Source of the DNA: Datisca glomerata
Taxonomy: Eukaryota; Streptophyta; Magnoliopsida; Cucurbitales; Datiscaceae
Reading direction: 5' to 3'
Length of the DNA: 64,000 nt
Assembly: GCA_003255025.1 (NCBI GenBank)
Contig: QANY01008913.1
Location: forward strand, 295,940-359,939
Position 1 is the stretch's first letter. Every line of letters begins with the position of its first letter. Made by a program: the position numbers and the translations under genes. Positions 33,801 to 44,493 of the stretch are shown one piece after another. The notes under the pieces were generated by a model. That model was given only the letters and a program-made list of their open reading frames with translations. It ran no database searches and was not told the origin of the DNA.

Positions 33801-36800
33801 TATCAAGATCTTCATCAGGTATATCATTGAGAGCAGAATCATGACTAGTATTACCTAGTGAATTTTGTGAATTTAAACCCTGGTCAGACTCATGATCGTG
33901 ATCAGTTGGCTGCAGTTCTTTATCTTCTCTTGTTTTGTCCTACCTAGTATAGACACGTAACTCACTAGTTTCTACAGAATGTGTGTGTATTGAACGCTGA
34001 GGATTTTGGTTGTTAGGCTCGGATATTGGTTTAGGCTAGGATTTTGGATCAGTATCAGTTTGGGGTGGTTGACATGACTCGGTAGGAGATGTATCTTGAG
34101 TGTAGGTTGTTTCTAAGGCATCAATGTTCCAAAGATGACATTCTTGAGTGAAATTCTCCCCTTGAATATCAGTTTTGGAGTAGAAGGGTTGATGTTCAAA
34201 GAATGTGACGTCCATGGAATTGTAGAATCTTCGAGTGATTGGGGAATAACATTTATACCCTTTTTGATTTGAGGAGTATCCTACAAATATACATTTGAGA
34301 GCCTTAGGATCAAGACTCCGATATTGACTATGGATATGAACGAATGTAGAACAACCAAATACTTTGAAAGGAAGAGTGGACAATACCCGGGTAGTAGGAA
34401 AACATTGAAGAAACAATTGGCAAGGTGTCTAAAATTTGAAGACTCAAGATGACATTCTGTTAATCAAATAGGTAGCCGTTAAAATAGCCTCTCCGTAGAA
34501 ATTTTTTTGAACATGTGTGGTGAACGTGAGAGAACGAGCAACTTCTAGAATATGTCTATTTTTTCTTTCTGCCACCCCATTTTGCTTAGGTGTGTCGACA
34601 CAAGAACTTTGATGAACAATGCCTTGACTTTTAAGATAGTCTCCCAAAGATGTCTCAAAATACTCTTTTGCATTGTCAGTTTTCAACACTTAGTAATTTC
34701 GTTTGGAATTGGGTTTGAATCATAGTGTTAAAGTTTCTAAAAATTTGGCCGACTTCAGATTTTTCTTTCATGAGAAATAACCACGTAATTCTGGTGTGAT
34801 CATCTACAAAAGATACAAACCATCTAGTACTAGTGATATTTTTTATTCTAGAGGGCCCCACACATCATTATGGATCATTGAGAAAGGATGAGATGCTTTG
34901 TAATTTTGAAAGTAGTAAGAATTACGAACATGCTTTGAAAATTGACACACCTCACATTGAAATAATTTCGGAATTTTATTCATAATCAAAGATGGAAACA
35001 ACTTTTGAAGATATATGAAATTATGATGACCTAGACGATAGTGCCATAACATGACAGCACTATCCTCATTAGAAACAGGATCTAAAATTTTATTAGATTG
35101 ACTTTTAGACTCAACACATACTGCCTAGTGAGTTTGTCTTCTAGGCGGTACATCTCCCTTGAGTAGATAAAGACCCGAGCACATCCTAGCATTGCCAATC
35201 GTCCTCCTCGAATCCAGATTCTGAAATTCAAAATGAGTTGAGAAAAATTTAGCAACACAATCAAGTCCTTGAGTGAATTTGCTTACTGACGGAAATATTG
35301 CAGTCCAGATTAGGAACATGGAGAACCGAATTTAAAGTTATGTCCTTTGAAATAATGATAGAACTTGAAACACTTTAGACCCATTAGTTATTTTTACAGT
35401 AATATTTTCTTGACATGGGTTGTATAGCTGGAAAAGAGAGGCGTCTCCTGTCATATGATCAGAAGCACCAGAATCCACTATCCATGTACTTCTGTTTTCT
35501 GACTTAACAGTGAGAGCACTCAAACAATTACCTTGGTGTGCCAAATATCCTGTTCCAATGGTATTTTGAGTAGATGTTTGTTGTGGGAACATCTTTAGAA
35601 GTGTTTCAAGTTGTTCCTTGGTGAAGGAACTGGATTCTGTGGAGGTAGAAGTTCCTTCTTCAGCAGCCACATGGTTTCCACGAAATTCTTTGTCACAAGC
35701 AGCTCTTGAAGGTTTCCAATCTGTGGGTTTACCTTGGACTTTCTAGCAAGTCTCTCGGGTGTGGCTTGGTTTTCGGCAGTGGTCACACTATGATCTTCCC
35801 TTCTTTGGCCGATTGTCGTAGCTTGAGTTTTAGACCCCTCGGGCTGCTAGAGCTAATGAGTTATCTGAGTTAGGGAGGATGACTGCCTCTCCCATCATTA
35901 CTTTCTTCCTGCTCTCTTCTCTATGCACCTCAGAGAAGACTTCTCGGATGTTTGGCAAAGGTTTCGTCCCTAGTATTCTTCCTCAGACCTCATCTAAATT
36001 CTTATTAAGTCCCAACAGGAACTTATAAATCCTTTAACTCTCCACAAATTCTTATAACTTCTTCGTGTCAGTTGGGGCAATCCCATTTCTGATCTTCAAG
36101 TACGTCTAGTTGCTGCCACTGCCGAGTGAGAGTATTGTAGAATTGTGTGACTGACATATCTCCTTGACGGAGATCGTGAAGAGTGGTTTCTATCTCGAGT
36201 ATTGCTGAAGTATTTTCCTTGCTTGAATAGAATTCTTTTGCAGCACCCATATCTTATGAGCCGTGGTATAGAGCAAGAAATTTTCCCCTATTTCATTGGT
36301 CATGGAATTGACCAACCGGGACATGACCATATTGTTTTCTGTCTTCCAAAGTCTGAATTTGGAATCTCTTGCCTCTCGAACATTGATTTCGCCAATGAGG
36401 TATTCATCCTTCCATTTTCCTCAGATATACATCATGACGGACTGTGACCATTGAAGGTAATTATTCCCATTCAGTTTGTGCCCAGTAATGGGAAGTGAAG
36501 AACTATCTGTGACACCATGAGTACTCGAAGAAGCTGAAGTAACTTTAGATAAAGAGGAGTCTTTTCCTGTGTCTTTTTCCGTGGATATGGTGAATTTCTG
36601 GTCACCGGAAAAATGCTACAAAATTGAATTTAGGGCTCTGATACCATGTAGAAAATCTTGAATAATTTTTTATATTTTGAATAGTATGTACAAGATAATT
36701 ATATAGAGAATGGAGGAAATCGTTTTCTCAAATCAAGCAACTAAAATCATACTAATCTAGTAATCTAAATATAGGCAAAAACTAGTAATCAGTAATATTA

Positions 36801-39800
36801 AAAAAAAGGAAACTAAATTACTCTATTCTAGGAAACTAGATAAACAAAATTTAAGCAACCGATTTCAAGAATTCAGGCACAAGATCACGTATTTCCATAA
36901 ATATAAAATGTTTGGGTCAAATAGTTAGACATCAAAAACTATTTTTGATAAGAAAGAAACGAGAGTATTCCATTAATAATATTGAGATGCATAGTGAGAC
37001 ATCAATTAGAGAAGGATACTTTTGACATTTCAACAAGGGAGCTATGTGGATTTATTGAAACTATATAGTACTTGTGTAATTAAGGCAATATACAAGAGTT
37101 GTTAATTTTATTTACCCTAAATTTAGTTAATAATATGTCTCTATGCAAATCTCATTAAACTTAAAGCAAATATTATTTATTATGAGTAGTAGTTAATGTT
37201 ATTATTACAAATTTCCATCCGACTCATTCTCCAAACTTAGTCTTCCACTTCCCATTCAATCCATCCTCAAATATACACGCCCATCATATCCATCTATTCC
37301 TTTTCAGATGTACTTTGTGATTAAATACATTTAAATACTTCAACACAAGTTTTCATTTTTTTTTGGTCAAAAGGCAAAAATAAATTAACCAAAAAAGTAT
37401 TACACTAGTACAAGGGGCATACCCCAAGACTACAAACACAAAGACAAAAGGACCAAACTAAACCCATCTCTCTTACAAATTTTCATCAAAATTTAGATGC
37501 CTATTTTTGAAAAGAAAAATAATCTCTCTTTAACGGCAAAAATAAATTAACCAAAAAAGTATTACACTAGTATAAGGGGGCATACCCCAAGACTACAAAC
37601 ACAAAACAAAAGGACCAAATTAAACCCATCTCTCTAACAAATTTTCATCAAAATTGAGATGCCTGTTTTTGAAAAGAAAAATAATCTCTCTAACCATGAG
37701 AATAACTTTCCTAGAGATTAGAGGAGAGTCCAAGAGCCTACCCAAAAAAACTCTTTTATTTCTTTCCAACCAAAGACAGTAAACAAATACTGAAACAACT
37801 AATTTAGAGCTAATAGAAGAATAACTTCGAACCAGGGAACTGCAACAGCTTCTGAATAAGAGAGCTCCAAGTATGAGGCATGAAATTGATGTCACACCCG
37901 TGAAGTAAAGGTTTCAGAATCTGTCTAGCAAAGGAAGAATCACAAAAAAGGTGCTGAATAGTCTCAACACCTCCAATGCAGAAAAGGCAGTCAGGATTTA
38001 AATTGTGCTTTCATTGAACCATCCTGTCCTTAGTGTTTATCTTGTTAAGAAGAACAAGCCAAAAAATAAAAGAACATTTTGGAATATGTCCTTTGAACCA
38101 TACAATATCAGACCACAAAACAGAATCAGTAAAACCAGATAGATGATTGTATGTAGCACTAATGGAAAAAACACCATTCCCACTAGCTGACCAGCTCCAT
38201 TGATCTTCACCATTCGAAGGTAAAGGTATGTTAAGGTTGAAACCTCTATCCTGGAAGTATCTTTCAGTCTCCCTACTCGGCCAACACCAAGCTCCATGAT
38301 TAATAAGGACAGAAAGAGAGCAATTAAGATCAAAACCAGAATTCTGAACAATCCTGATACCAAATCTCTGCAGAAGAATCCCTTCATGATGCCAATGATC
38401 AGTAAATATAGAGTGCCCCTTAAGAAGATTATTATCACACCATGCAACCCACAAAGAGTCTTTATCCCTCCCAACCAACTTCCAGAAGTGCCTAGAAACA
38501 GCAGCAGCGTTCCAAGTAGCAAGATCCTTAAGATTCAGGCCACCTGCACTGAGAGGAGTACAAACATGCTTCCAAGCAACCTTAATCCCAGCACACTTAT
38601 CTGTTGTACCAGACCAAAGGAAATTTCTCAAAGCAGCATTAATGATCTTCATAACCTTTTTAGGCAGAATAAGCAAACTACTCCAGTAGCTTTGGTGGCA
38701 GTGAGAATGGACCTGATGAGCTGAAGCCTCCCAGCAAATGTAAGATGCTTATTTTCCCAAGCTTTAGATCTGTTAATGATCTTATCTACCAGAATCTCAC
38801 AATTTGTCTTACTCAACCTAGTGGAAATGAGAGGAATACCAAGGTATCTAACAGGAAGAGTACCTTTAGAGAAACCAGTAAGGTTGAGAATGTTGGCCTG
38901 CTCTTCATCATTAACTGCAGAGAAAAAGAAAGAACTCTTTGCAACATTAGGGTTAAGACCTGAAAGAGCACTAAACAGATTCAAACCCTCCAATACAACC
39001 TTCACAGATTGGGTGGTACCTTTGCAAAAGATCATGAGATCATCTGCAAAACAAAGATTAATAATTTTGTCCTTCTTACATCTCCAATGATACTGAAACC
39101 CTGCAATAGTAGTACACTTCTGCATGATGCCAGTTAAAACCTCCATAACAAAAGCAAAAAGATGAGAGAGGGGATCTCCCCGCCTTAAACCCCTACCACC
39201 CTTGGAGAACCCTTGTAAGCTGCCATTAATGTTAATAGAGTAGGTTGGAGTTGTGACACATTCCATGATTCAATTAATGAACCTAGTGGGAAATCCTATG
39301 TTTAGAAGAACTTTCTCAAGGAAAAACCACCCAACACTGTCATAAGCCTGTAGTAAATCAACCTCATCACACATCTAGGAGAAAATGAGTTTCTGTGATA
39401 ACCTCTAAGTAACTCCTGAGAAAGGAGGATGTTATCAGAGATAGCCCTTCTAGGGACAACGACAGTTTGATTAAAACTAACCAGCCTAGGAAGAGTCTCT
39501 TAATCTCTTAGCCAGCATAGAAGTAATACATTTGTAAAACAGATTACAACAAGCAATAGGTCTATATTCAGATACATTACTAGGATTAGTAACTTTAGGC
39601 ACTAAAGTGATAGTTGTGTTGTTAAAAAGCTTCAACAATTCACCAGTTGGAAAAAATTCTAGCACTGCTGCACTCACATCTTCACCAATTATATTCCAGT
39701 TACTCTTAAAAAAGTGAGCATTAAAACCATCTGGCCCAGGAGCCTTTCTGTCACTAAAAGAGAAAAAAGTGTTTCTCACCTCTTCAGCAGAAAAAGGTTG

Positions 39801-41583
39801 AATCAGATGATCACTTTCAGAAGAAGAAATCTTGTGGGGCAGAAAAGAGTCCAGAATATCCTAATCAACGTTAGGAACAGGCAGTTGCTTACCAAGAAGA
39901 TCCTGATAAAAATTAATAATCAAGTTCTGGATTTCAGCAGGGTCAGTAATAATATTATATTGGTGATCTGTTAAGAAGTTGAAATTTGATCTCCTCCTAT
40001 GACTTTTGACAGCCTCAAAGAAGAAATAAGTGTTTCCATCACCAAGATTAAGCCAAGAATTCCTGGACTTCTGCATAAAGAAGCTTTCTTCAGCAAGTTT
40101 CCAAGGGAAAGTCTAGCTTCACAGACTCTTCTGTGAGATGCACTGCAGTGAGATGAATTAAACCTTTTGAGAGCGATCTTGACTGAATTCAATTTCTTAG
40201 CCAACTTGTACATGGCAGTGCCGTGAATGTTTAAGTCCCAAGCTTCCTGAATCACATCAGAAAACCCCTCAATATCTGCCCAAAAGGTGTAATAGTTGAA
40301 TGTAGGCTTCTTTTTTCTGAAGTATCATGGCAGAACTTAAGAAAAGAAGGACAAAATAGGCCAAGGATCTGGTGAATATTGACCAAAATCCTATCTATTT
40401 TGGTATGTATGCTAGCCTAGCCCACTTGATGGTTCCACCAGGCGTAAAGTGACCCTGTAAAGCTCAGATCACACACCTCAATGGAGTTCAAACAACTAGC
40501 AAACCCTTTCATGCCCTCATCCCAACAAGGAGATCCTCCTTTCTTTTCATCAGGGTGAGTAACCTCATTAAAATCACCAAGAATAATCCAAGCAGAAGAG
40601 TTAATACCAGCATGCAGATTCATCAGATCCTCCCATAAGACCTTCCTTGTATTGGCACTATTAGTAGCATAAACTAAGGTACAGAAAAATTCTGAAGAAG
40701 TATCCAATTTTGTAACCTTACAATGAATCATTTGATCAGAAGTAACACTTACAGATAAAGCAAAAACAGAAGGGTCATAAGCAACCCATATTCTCCCTAA
40801 ATGATCTTCAGAATAATTGTCGACTGAGTTCCAGTTAGGAAAAGTTGTAGACACAATTCTCTGAAAATGCTTCACCTTGACTCTAGTTTCTAACAAACCA
40901 CACACCTTCAAATTAAAGCTCCTCACTAAATTCCTCACTTCTGAATGTTTAAGGGGTTGATTAAAACCCCTATCATTCCATGCTGCTAGATTGTCTAACA
41001 TGTAGAGGATTTGGAGGAGGAAGATACACTTCCCGAAGAACCACTCTTTGCTTTCAATTTTGCTGCAGTTTGCCTGAGTCTTTGCTTCTGTCTTGCACTG
41101 ATGTTACTAGTGGAAGCTGATGAAGCAGGAGTTTCTGTGGAAGCATCCTGCTCCTTAGTAGTGTCTATCCTTGTCTCTTCAGGAGAAGCTACAATACAGT
41201 CTTCATTTTCATTTTCATTTTCCTTCTTACTTAAACTAAGAAAATGGATTAATGGCAAAAGCTTCTTTGAAGACCAAAAGATGGTAAGGTCCCACTATAA
41301 ATTTTCACTTTTCTTGAGTTATCTCCATAGCTTTGAAGTTGTTATGTTATGCAAAAGTTATTTCTTTTATTCTTTTTTCTGGTTTTTGTTCTTCTATCTT
41401 CAGTTTTTGTTTTAGTTCGACATAATTAACTAATTATTTTACTCCTCTTCACTTGGTTCTTTTCAACTATTGCATCTCTCATCAAGTTCAAGATTGCATG
41501 CGAGCCTGGAGTTTACAAAGTAGTAGTAGTCATATACTGAGCTGAAGATAAACTTGAGAGCTCATAGATTAAGCTTATATTGT

Positions 41584-41622
<39 letters not shown>

Positions 41623-44385
41623 CAGTTTCTCTCTCTGGACCTCTTCTGTCTATTCTTTAGGAAATACTTGTTTCCTATGTTCTGCATTACAGTCCTACAT
41701 TAGATTCTTCACCCCTAAGAGTATAATCATCTTTCTGATTGAATAACATGGATTGTATGTATACACACACACATCTGTTTTTAGTATTATATTTCCGAAT
41801 ATATGTTGTACGCCTTTGAATATAAATCATTGTAGGAAACGAATGAATAGTATATTATGGAAAGACTATTTCCAACGTAGTTTAATTTTTATAAACTTCT
41901 ATAAACATGTGTTTTTAAATTATCTGTCTTTTTGTGCAATGCACGGATAATTTAGCTGGTATGTTTTTAGTTTTTGCACATCACCATGGAGTTACAAACT
42001 TGCACAAAACCACAAAAAGTAATGTTACAAGCCTCAGATTCTGGTTGGCCCAAACAAACCCCGTGATAATTGTGGCGAGCACAGTGGTTCCCAAAATGGA
42101 CCTATCCATAGTCAGGTTCCCGGTCGTAAAAAAAGAACTATTTTAAGACTGGTTGGTTGTCTTCATTGTTTGTAAGAAAATTCTCTTTCTATTGTTTCTC
42201 AGGTACTTCCGTCTTGAGCCTCTACCAGGGTACAAGTAAGATTTCTTCCTATTCATTTTGGGAAATTACCTCTTTGAAACAATTTTTTATTGAGACCTCT
42301 TTGAAAATATTGATTTTTGTTGCTCGGAAACATGTGATAGTGAAAATTTAAGAAAAGAGTAAATACACATTTGGTACATTTTTCCTTTTTCAAGAAACAT
42401 TAATATTTTATTAATATGTAAAAGTTACAAAGGAGGATAAGTATCATCTTTGCAACTCAATTTACAATACCCCTCCAATTTGAGAGGAGCAAAAAGAACG
42501 GAAAATTACTAAAAAGATTGGAAGAATATGCTCGTCTAGAATCCACAGATTTCACATTTTTTCACAAAAACTGAAGTTCCTTATGACTCCCTTCATAAGT
42601 TCTGGAGTTTTTCGTTCGGTCCATATTGTCCAACTTTCCCACAAATACACCTTTGGTACTCGATAGTCACAATAGAATGTTTCTCTTGATGTGATCTTAT
42701 ACTTTTTATTTTGTTTCAATGCAGGCCCTCGGTTTTTTGTTAACTTCTGCATAATGATTGCAAAAAGTTCGGTCTATATCTTTTGGTTTTGGTTAGGATG
42801 GCTTGTCCTCCAAACTATATTTTGTAACTATCTTTTTATTAATACAAATTTTGTTTCCTATAAAAAAGAACATGTATTTTTATCTTATTTGTGCAAATGC
42901 CAATTTGTACGTGTTACCGAGTTAATTGGTTCATATATAGAACTTCTTCAACTAATTGCAAAATGATTCTAACAAAATAAAAAACATATACCGACAAAAA
43001 AAAACAAAATAAAAAGTATATAGACCGAGCTGAGAAAACTAGAAATTTGAAGTCCAAATTGAAACTCAGTCTAAATATAGAGACGAAATTCGTGTTTAGC
43101 TTTAACAGAAAAAGGAGAACCTATCGTATGTCATGTTGGAGCAACATATTTTATGAATTTAATCATTTTGACTGGGTACGTGCAAATAAATGTGCAGTGC
43201 CTTGGTACCCAGCCAACCTGGAGAGAAAGTTGTCAACTATCCTACCCGTCCTGTAGACACAACTGCAGATTTTGAGGGGACGACTAGCCTTCAACCGTCA
43301 CAACCGGTAAATCATTTACTAACTTCTGGAGTCTGTAATAAGCATCAATAGTGTCCCTTGGTCCTTAGAACCTCCTTTACAAAATGCTCCATTATAATTG
43401 TTTTTGGTATGTGTAGTCTTTATACATGTTGCACACACACGCACACGTAACCTACTTGATCGAGAGAGAGATCGGGAGGGAGGAGGTTATATATGTTGAA
43501 ATGTTGTCCCAGATCGCCTAGACTTGCCCATTCTGTGCTAGTTATAAAGTTCTAGTACCCCTCTCCTTAACACCTAGGTTTTAAGAAGTGATCGGGCTGA
43601 GTTTTTCAACTTGGTATCAGAGTTTGGTTGGGTCTTTGTTTGTGCCGCTTTAGTTTGGTTCTTTGTCCGCTTAGTTCGGATTGTTTGGTATGCTGCTTAG
43701 TTCGGCTACCGTGTTGTGGTCCAGGAGGGTGTGTTGAATGTTGTCCCACATCGCCTAGACTTGCCCATTCTGTGCTAGTTATAAAGTTCTAGTACCCCTC
43801 TCCTTAACACCTAGGTTTTAAGAAGTGATCGGGCTGGACTATATATGTGCTTAATTGCATACTCCCTGCTATTGGAGAGAGGGAATTGAAGGCTTACTTT
43901 CCGGTGTTCTTTATGTAAATTCTTTTTTGTTAAGTTTTATGTAAGTTCTTTTATTGAGGACAACATATCTGTTCTTAAATGTGTAATTGGTTAGGACAGG
44001 TATCATCGGGAAATCAAGTTTCTGGAAGCATGCAAGTTCCTCATATGGTGCCTAACAGATCTGTACCTCGGCCAATGCCTGTAGTTGGCATGCAAAGGAT
44101 GCAGCCTCAGAGCATGACAGGGTATAATGGCATTCCGATGGGTGGTGGTGGTGGCATGAATCCTAGTGGCATTCCTATGCAGCGCGGTGTTACTGGTCAG
44201 GCTCATCAGCAACAGGTTCGTTGGTTTTGTTTCCTAATTAGTTTTCCAAGAAAATCTTGTCACTTGTTCAACGCACAATGTCATTTCAACCTATCTGCCT
44301 TGTTCCCCTTTGACAGTTGAGGAGGAAAGACCCTGGGATGGGGATGACTGGATATCCTCCACAACAGAAATCAAGACGCAACTAA
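24846..44385 (+). CDS. CDKE1: Cyclin-dependent kinase E / CDK8, Mediator kinase subunit
   Basis: Fifteen exons, 485 codons: 24846-25109, 25724-25834, 26725-26828, 26915-26957, 27096-27194, 28364-28433, 29010-29104, 29220-29253, 29339-29423, 29580-29657, 31261-31308, 42203-42235, 43198-43306, 44000-44215, 44317-44385. Splice phases agree at every junction. The kinase pairs with cyclin C in the nuclear Mediator complex and regulates RNA polymerase II transcription (in Arabidopsis, CDK8/HEN3). Seen: Gly-loop GEGTYG (43-48), catalytic Lys in AIKK (68), the class-defining cyclin-binding motif [15 protein letters not shown] (from 165), DFG (189-191), [13 protein letters not shown], and a Met/Pro/Gly/Gln-rich C-terminus ending KSRRN. 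Length fits the family (about 470). Intron 3 has a GC donor; intron 11 is 10.9 kb of transposons. The frame is intact, so it is probably functional. Confidence 0.96.
25335..25353 (+). other. Primer-binding-site-like motif in CDK8 intron 1
   Basis: TTTGGTATCAGAGCTG matches the tRNA-iMet binding site used by LTR retrotransposons and TRIMs. I see no paired LTR around it, so it may be a relic of a solo or deleted element. Confidence 0.45.
26129..26623. mobile_element. Long-TIR MITE in CDK8 intron 2
   Basis: The left end (GGTTAAACGTGAAAACACCC and onward, about 60 bases) matches the right end on the minus strand (GGATTAAATGCTAAAACACC) through blocks ACACCCC, TGCAC, GGTTGTTTT/GGCTGTTTT and TACCCC-like words. 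Long inverted ends without coding capacity point to a Mutator-like MITE. Flanks are A-rich, so a target duplication cannot be judged. The acceptor of exon 3 lies only 100 bp downstream. Confidence 0.7.
26829..26830 (+). other. GC splice donor of CDK8 intron 3
   Basis: The exon ends CTCCATAG and the intron begins GCAAGT. The joined codon gives [18 protein letters not shown], as expected for CDK8. No GT site nearby gives the conserved protein. Confidence 0.85.
28585..28688 (-). mobile_element. 5'-truncated LINE/SINE retroposon with 12-bp target duplication
   Basis: GCTTCAAGGTCT occurs at 28573-28584 and again at 28689-28700, exactly flanking a 104-bp segment that begins with a T run (a poly-A tail on the minus strand). 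The segment resembles the 3' tail of plant L1 elements. It sits in CDK8 intron 6. Confidence 0.85.
31901..32150 (-). repeat. Copia 3' LTR
   Basis: A 250-bp LTR with plus-strand ends TGTAGAAAATC and ACGTATTTCCA. It abuts the minus-strand polypurine tract. Confidence 0.93.
32157..33726 (-). pseudogene. Copia reverse transcriptase and RNase H, disrupted
   Basis: In minus-strand order: [20 protein letters not shown] then [20 protein letters not shown] (33475-33726); [18 protein letters not shown] (33111-33350); the active-site region [11 protein letters not shown] (32938-33162); [20 protein letters not shown] (32623-32928); RNase H with [20 protein letters not shown] and [13 protein letters not shown] (32342-32566); then the tail with [16 protein letters not shown] and [11 protein letters not shown]. 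The catalytic YVDD box has become YVDN, and frame changes separate the pieces, so the enzyme is dead. It once copied the element's RNA. Confidence 0.9.
34036..35330 (-). pseudogene. Copia integrase, disrupted
   Basis: Minus-strand pieces: the GAG-pre-integrase zinc region (about 34950-35300, [32 protein letters not shown]); the catalytic core ([60 protein letters not shown]); and a C-terminal part ([36 protein letters not shown]) at 34036-34416. The D-D-E layout is recognisable but split over several frames. It would join the cDNA to host DNA in an active element. Confidence 0.9.
35338..36640 (-). pseudogene. Copia gag and protease, disrupted
   Basis: The protease active-site region [14 protein letters not shown] is intact at 35338-35670. 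To its right lie gag fragments: a UBN2/copia-type gag helix segment ([35 protein letters not shown]) at 36068-36250 and degenerate N-terminal sequence up to the primer binding site near 36634. Stops and frameshifts interrupt the reading. Confidence 0.85.
36647..36897 (-). repeat. Copia 5' LTR
   Basis: A 251-bp copy of the 31901-32150 LTR, next to the tRNA-Met primer binding site. Confidence 0.93.
37373..37697. repeat. 162-bp tandem duplication of the LINE 3' end
   Basis: Copies start at 37373 and 37535 with GGCAAAAATAAATTAACC and continue for about 160 bases with a few differences (for example ACAAGGGGC versus ATAAGGGGGC). Confidence 0.93.
37620..40255 (-). pseudogene. LINE ORF2 reverse transcriptase and zf-RVT region, disrupted
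   Basis: Minus-strand order: linker (39861-40255), RT start [17 protein letters not shown] and [17 protein letters not shown] (39486-39779), then [20 protein letters not shown] and the catalytic [10 protein letters not shown] (38649-39266), thumb and connection (38011-38676: [39 protein letters not shown]), and a C-terminal fragment with [10 protein letters not shown] (37620-37895). FADD, the RT active site, is intact. Frameshifts between 39266 and 39486, and elsewhere, break the ORF. Confidence 0.9.
40417..41001 (-). pseudogene. LINE ORF2 APE-type endonuclease
   Basis: A 194-residue open stretch starting [20 protein letters not shown]. Motifs: CGLLETRVK (metal-binding Glu), [37 protein letters not shown] (catalytic GDFN) and [14 protein letters not shown]. 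This domain nicks target DNA in L1 retrotransposition. The frame stops at 40417 before the RT, so ORF2 is not continuous. Confidence 0.9.
40995..41258 (-). pseudogene. LINE ORF1 C-terminal end
   Basis: A Ser/Lys/Gln-rich peptide ([20 protein letters not shown] then a Ser-rich tail ending SSTC) that overlaps the ORF2 start by a few bases. This is the usual plant L1 arrangement. The nucleic-acid-binding core of ORF1 is missing. Confidence 0.65.
41588..41620. repeat. (TA)n microsatellite in CDK8 intron 11
   Basis: An uninterrupted TA tract of about 33 bases. Confidence 0.95.
42380..42870. repeat. Two LINE 3'-end remnants in opposite orientation, CDK8 intron 12
   Basis: The left piece (42385-42750, minus strand) reads SWTIWTERK and ends in a TTGTAACTTTTACATATTAA-like tail. 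The right piece (about 42720-42866, plus strand) ends TTTTGTAACTATCTTTTTAT, ATTAATAC and TATAAAAAAG. Both resemble plant L1 3' ends. The assignment is by similarity of layout only. Confidence 0.45.
43494..43840 (+). mobile_element. TRIM (terminal-repeat retrotransposon in miniature) in CDK8 intron 13
   Basis: Two direct repeats of about 110 bp, both starting TGTTGAA…GTTGTCCCA and sharing ATCGCCTAGACTTGCCCATT, lie at 43494-~43611 and 43732-43840. Immediately after the first is TTGGTATCAGAG, a tRNA-Met primer binding site. A purine-rich GGTCCAGGAGGGTG precedes the second. The internal part is only about 120 bp with no coding capacity. The flanks both read ATATA (43489-43493, 43841-43845), consistent with a 5-bp target duplication, though the area is AT-rich. 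Confidence 0.9.
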
Positions 44386-44493
44386 GGTAATGCATATAAT
44401 GGAACTCGTCTTATGGGATTCCTTAGATCTAATAATTTAGAACTTGAGGTGGTCAGTCTAATGGGTCGAGTGAAAGCAGAATAATTTTGTTTT

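Larger units (their letters stand above)
31901..36897 (-). mobile_element. Ty1/copia retrotransposon nested in a MITE, CDK8 intron 11
   Basis: Two near-identical LTRs (31901-32150 and 36647-36897), both TG…CA, enclose a minus-strand polyprotein in copia order: gag, protease, integrase, reverse transcriptase, RNase H. A primer binding site complementary to tRNA-Met lies against the right LTR (minus strand TGGTATCAGAGCC, about 36634-36646). A purine tract (minus strand GAGGGGGAGTG, about 32150-32162) lies against the left LTR. Around a dozen differences between LTRs were counted by eye, so it is not very recent. A precise 5-bp target duplication was not found. Confidence 0.93.
31662..37117. mobile_element. 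Mutator-like MITE split by a copia insertion
   Basis: The left end GGGTAAATACACCAACGCCC, with GCCTTAATTACATGAGCACC further in, pairs with the minus-strand right end GGGTAAATAAAATTAACAAC and GCCTTAATTACACAAGTAC; similarity runs about 70 bases. The flanks TAAACTTTG (31653-31661) and TAAATTTAG (37118-37126) look like a 9-bp target duplication, the Mutator hallmark. Removing the copia element (31901-36897) leaves about 459 bp. Confidence 0.8.
37356..41298 (-). mobile_element. L1-type LINE in CDK8 intron 11, 5'-truncated
   Basis: The minus strand carries the end of ORF1 (40995-41258), an ORF2 with endonuclease, reverse transcriptase and a C-terminal zinc region, and a poly-A tail (T run at 37356-37364). 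The flanks AAGTTTTCATTTTT (37347) and AAATTTTCACTTTT (41299) may be a diverged target duplication. The 3' end shows a tandem duplication (37373-37697). Confidence 0.88.

Noticed and set aside
38296..39090. Plus-strand frames of 142 and 104 codons in CDK8 intron 11
   Set aside because: They are antisense shadows of LINE ORF2.
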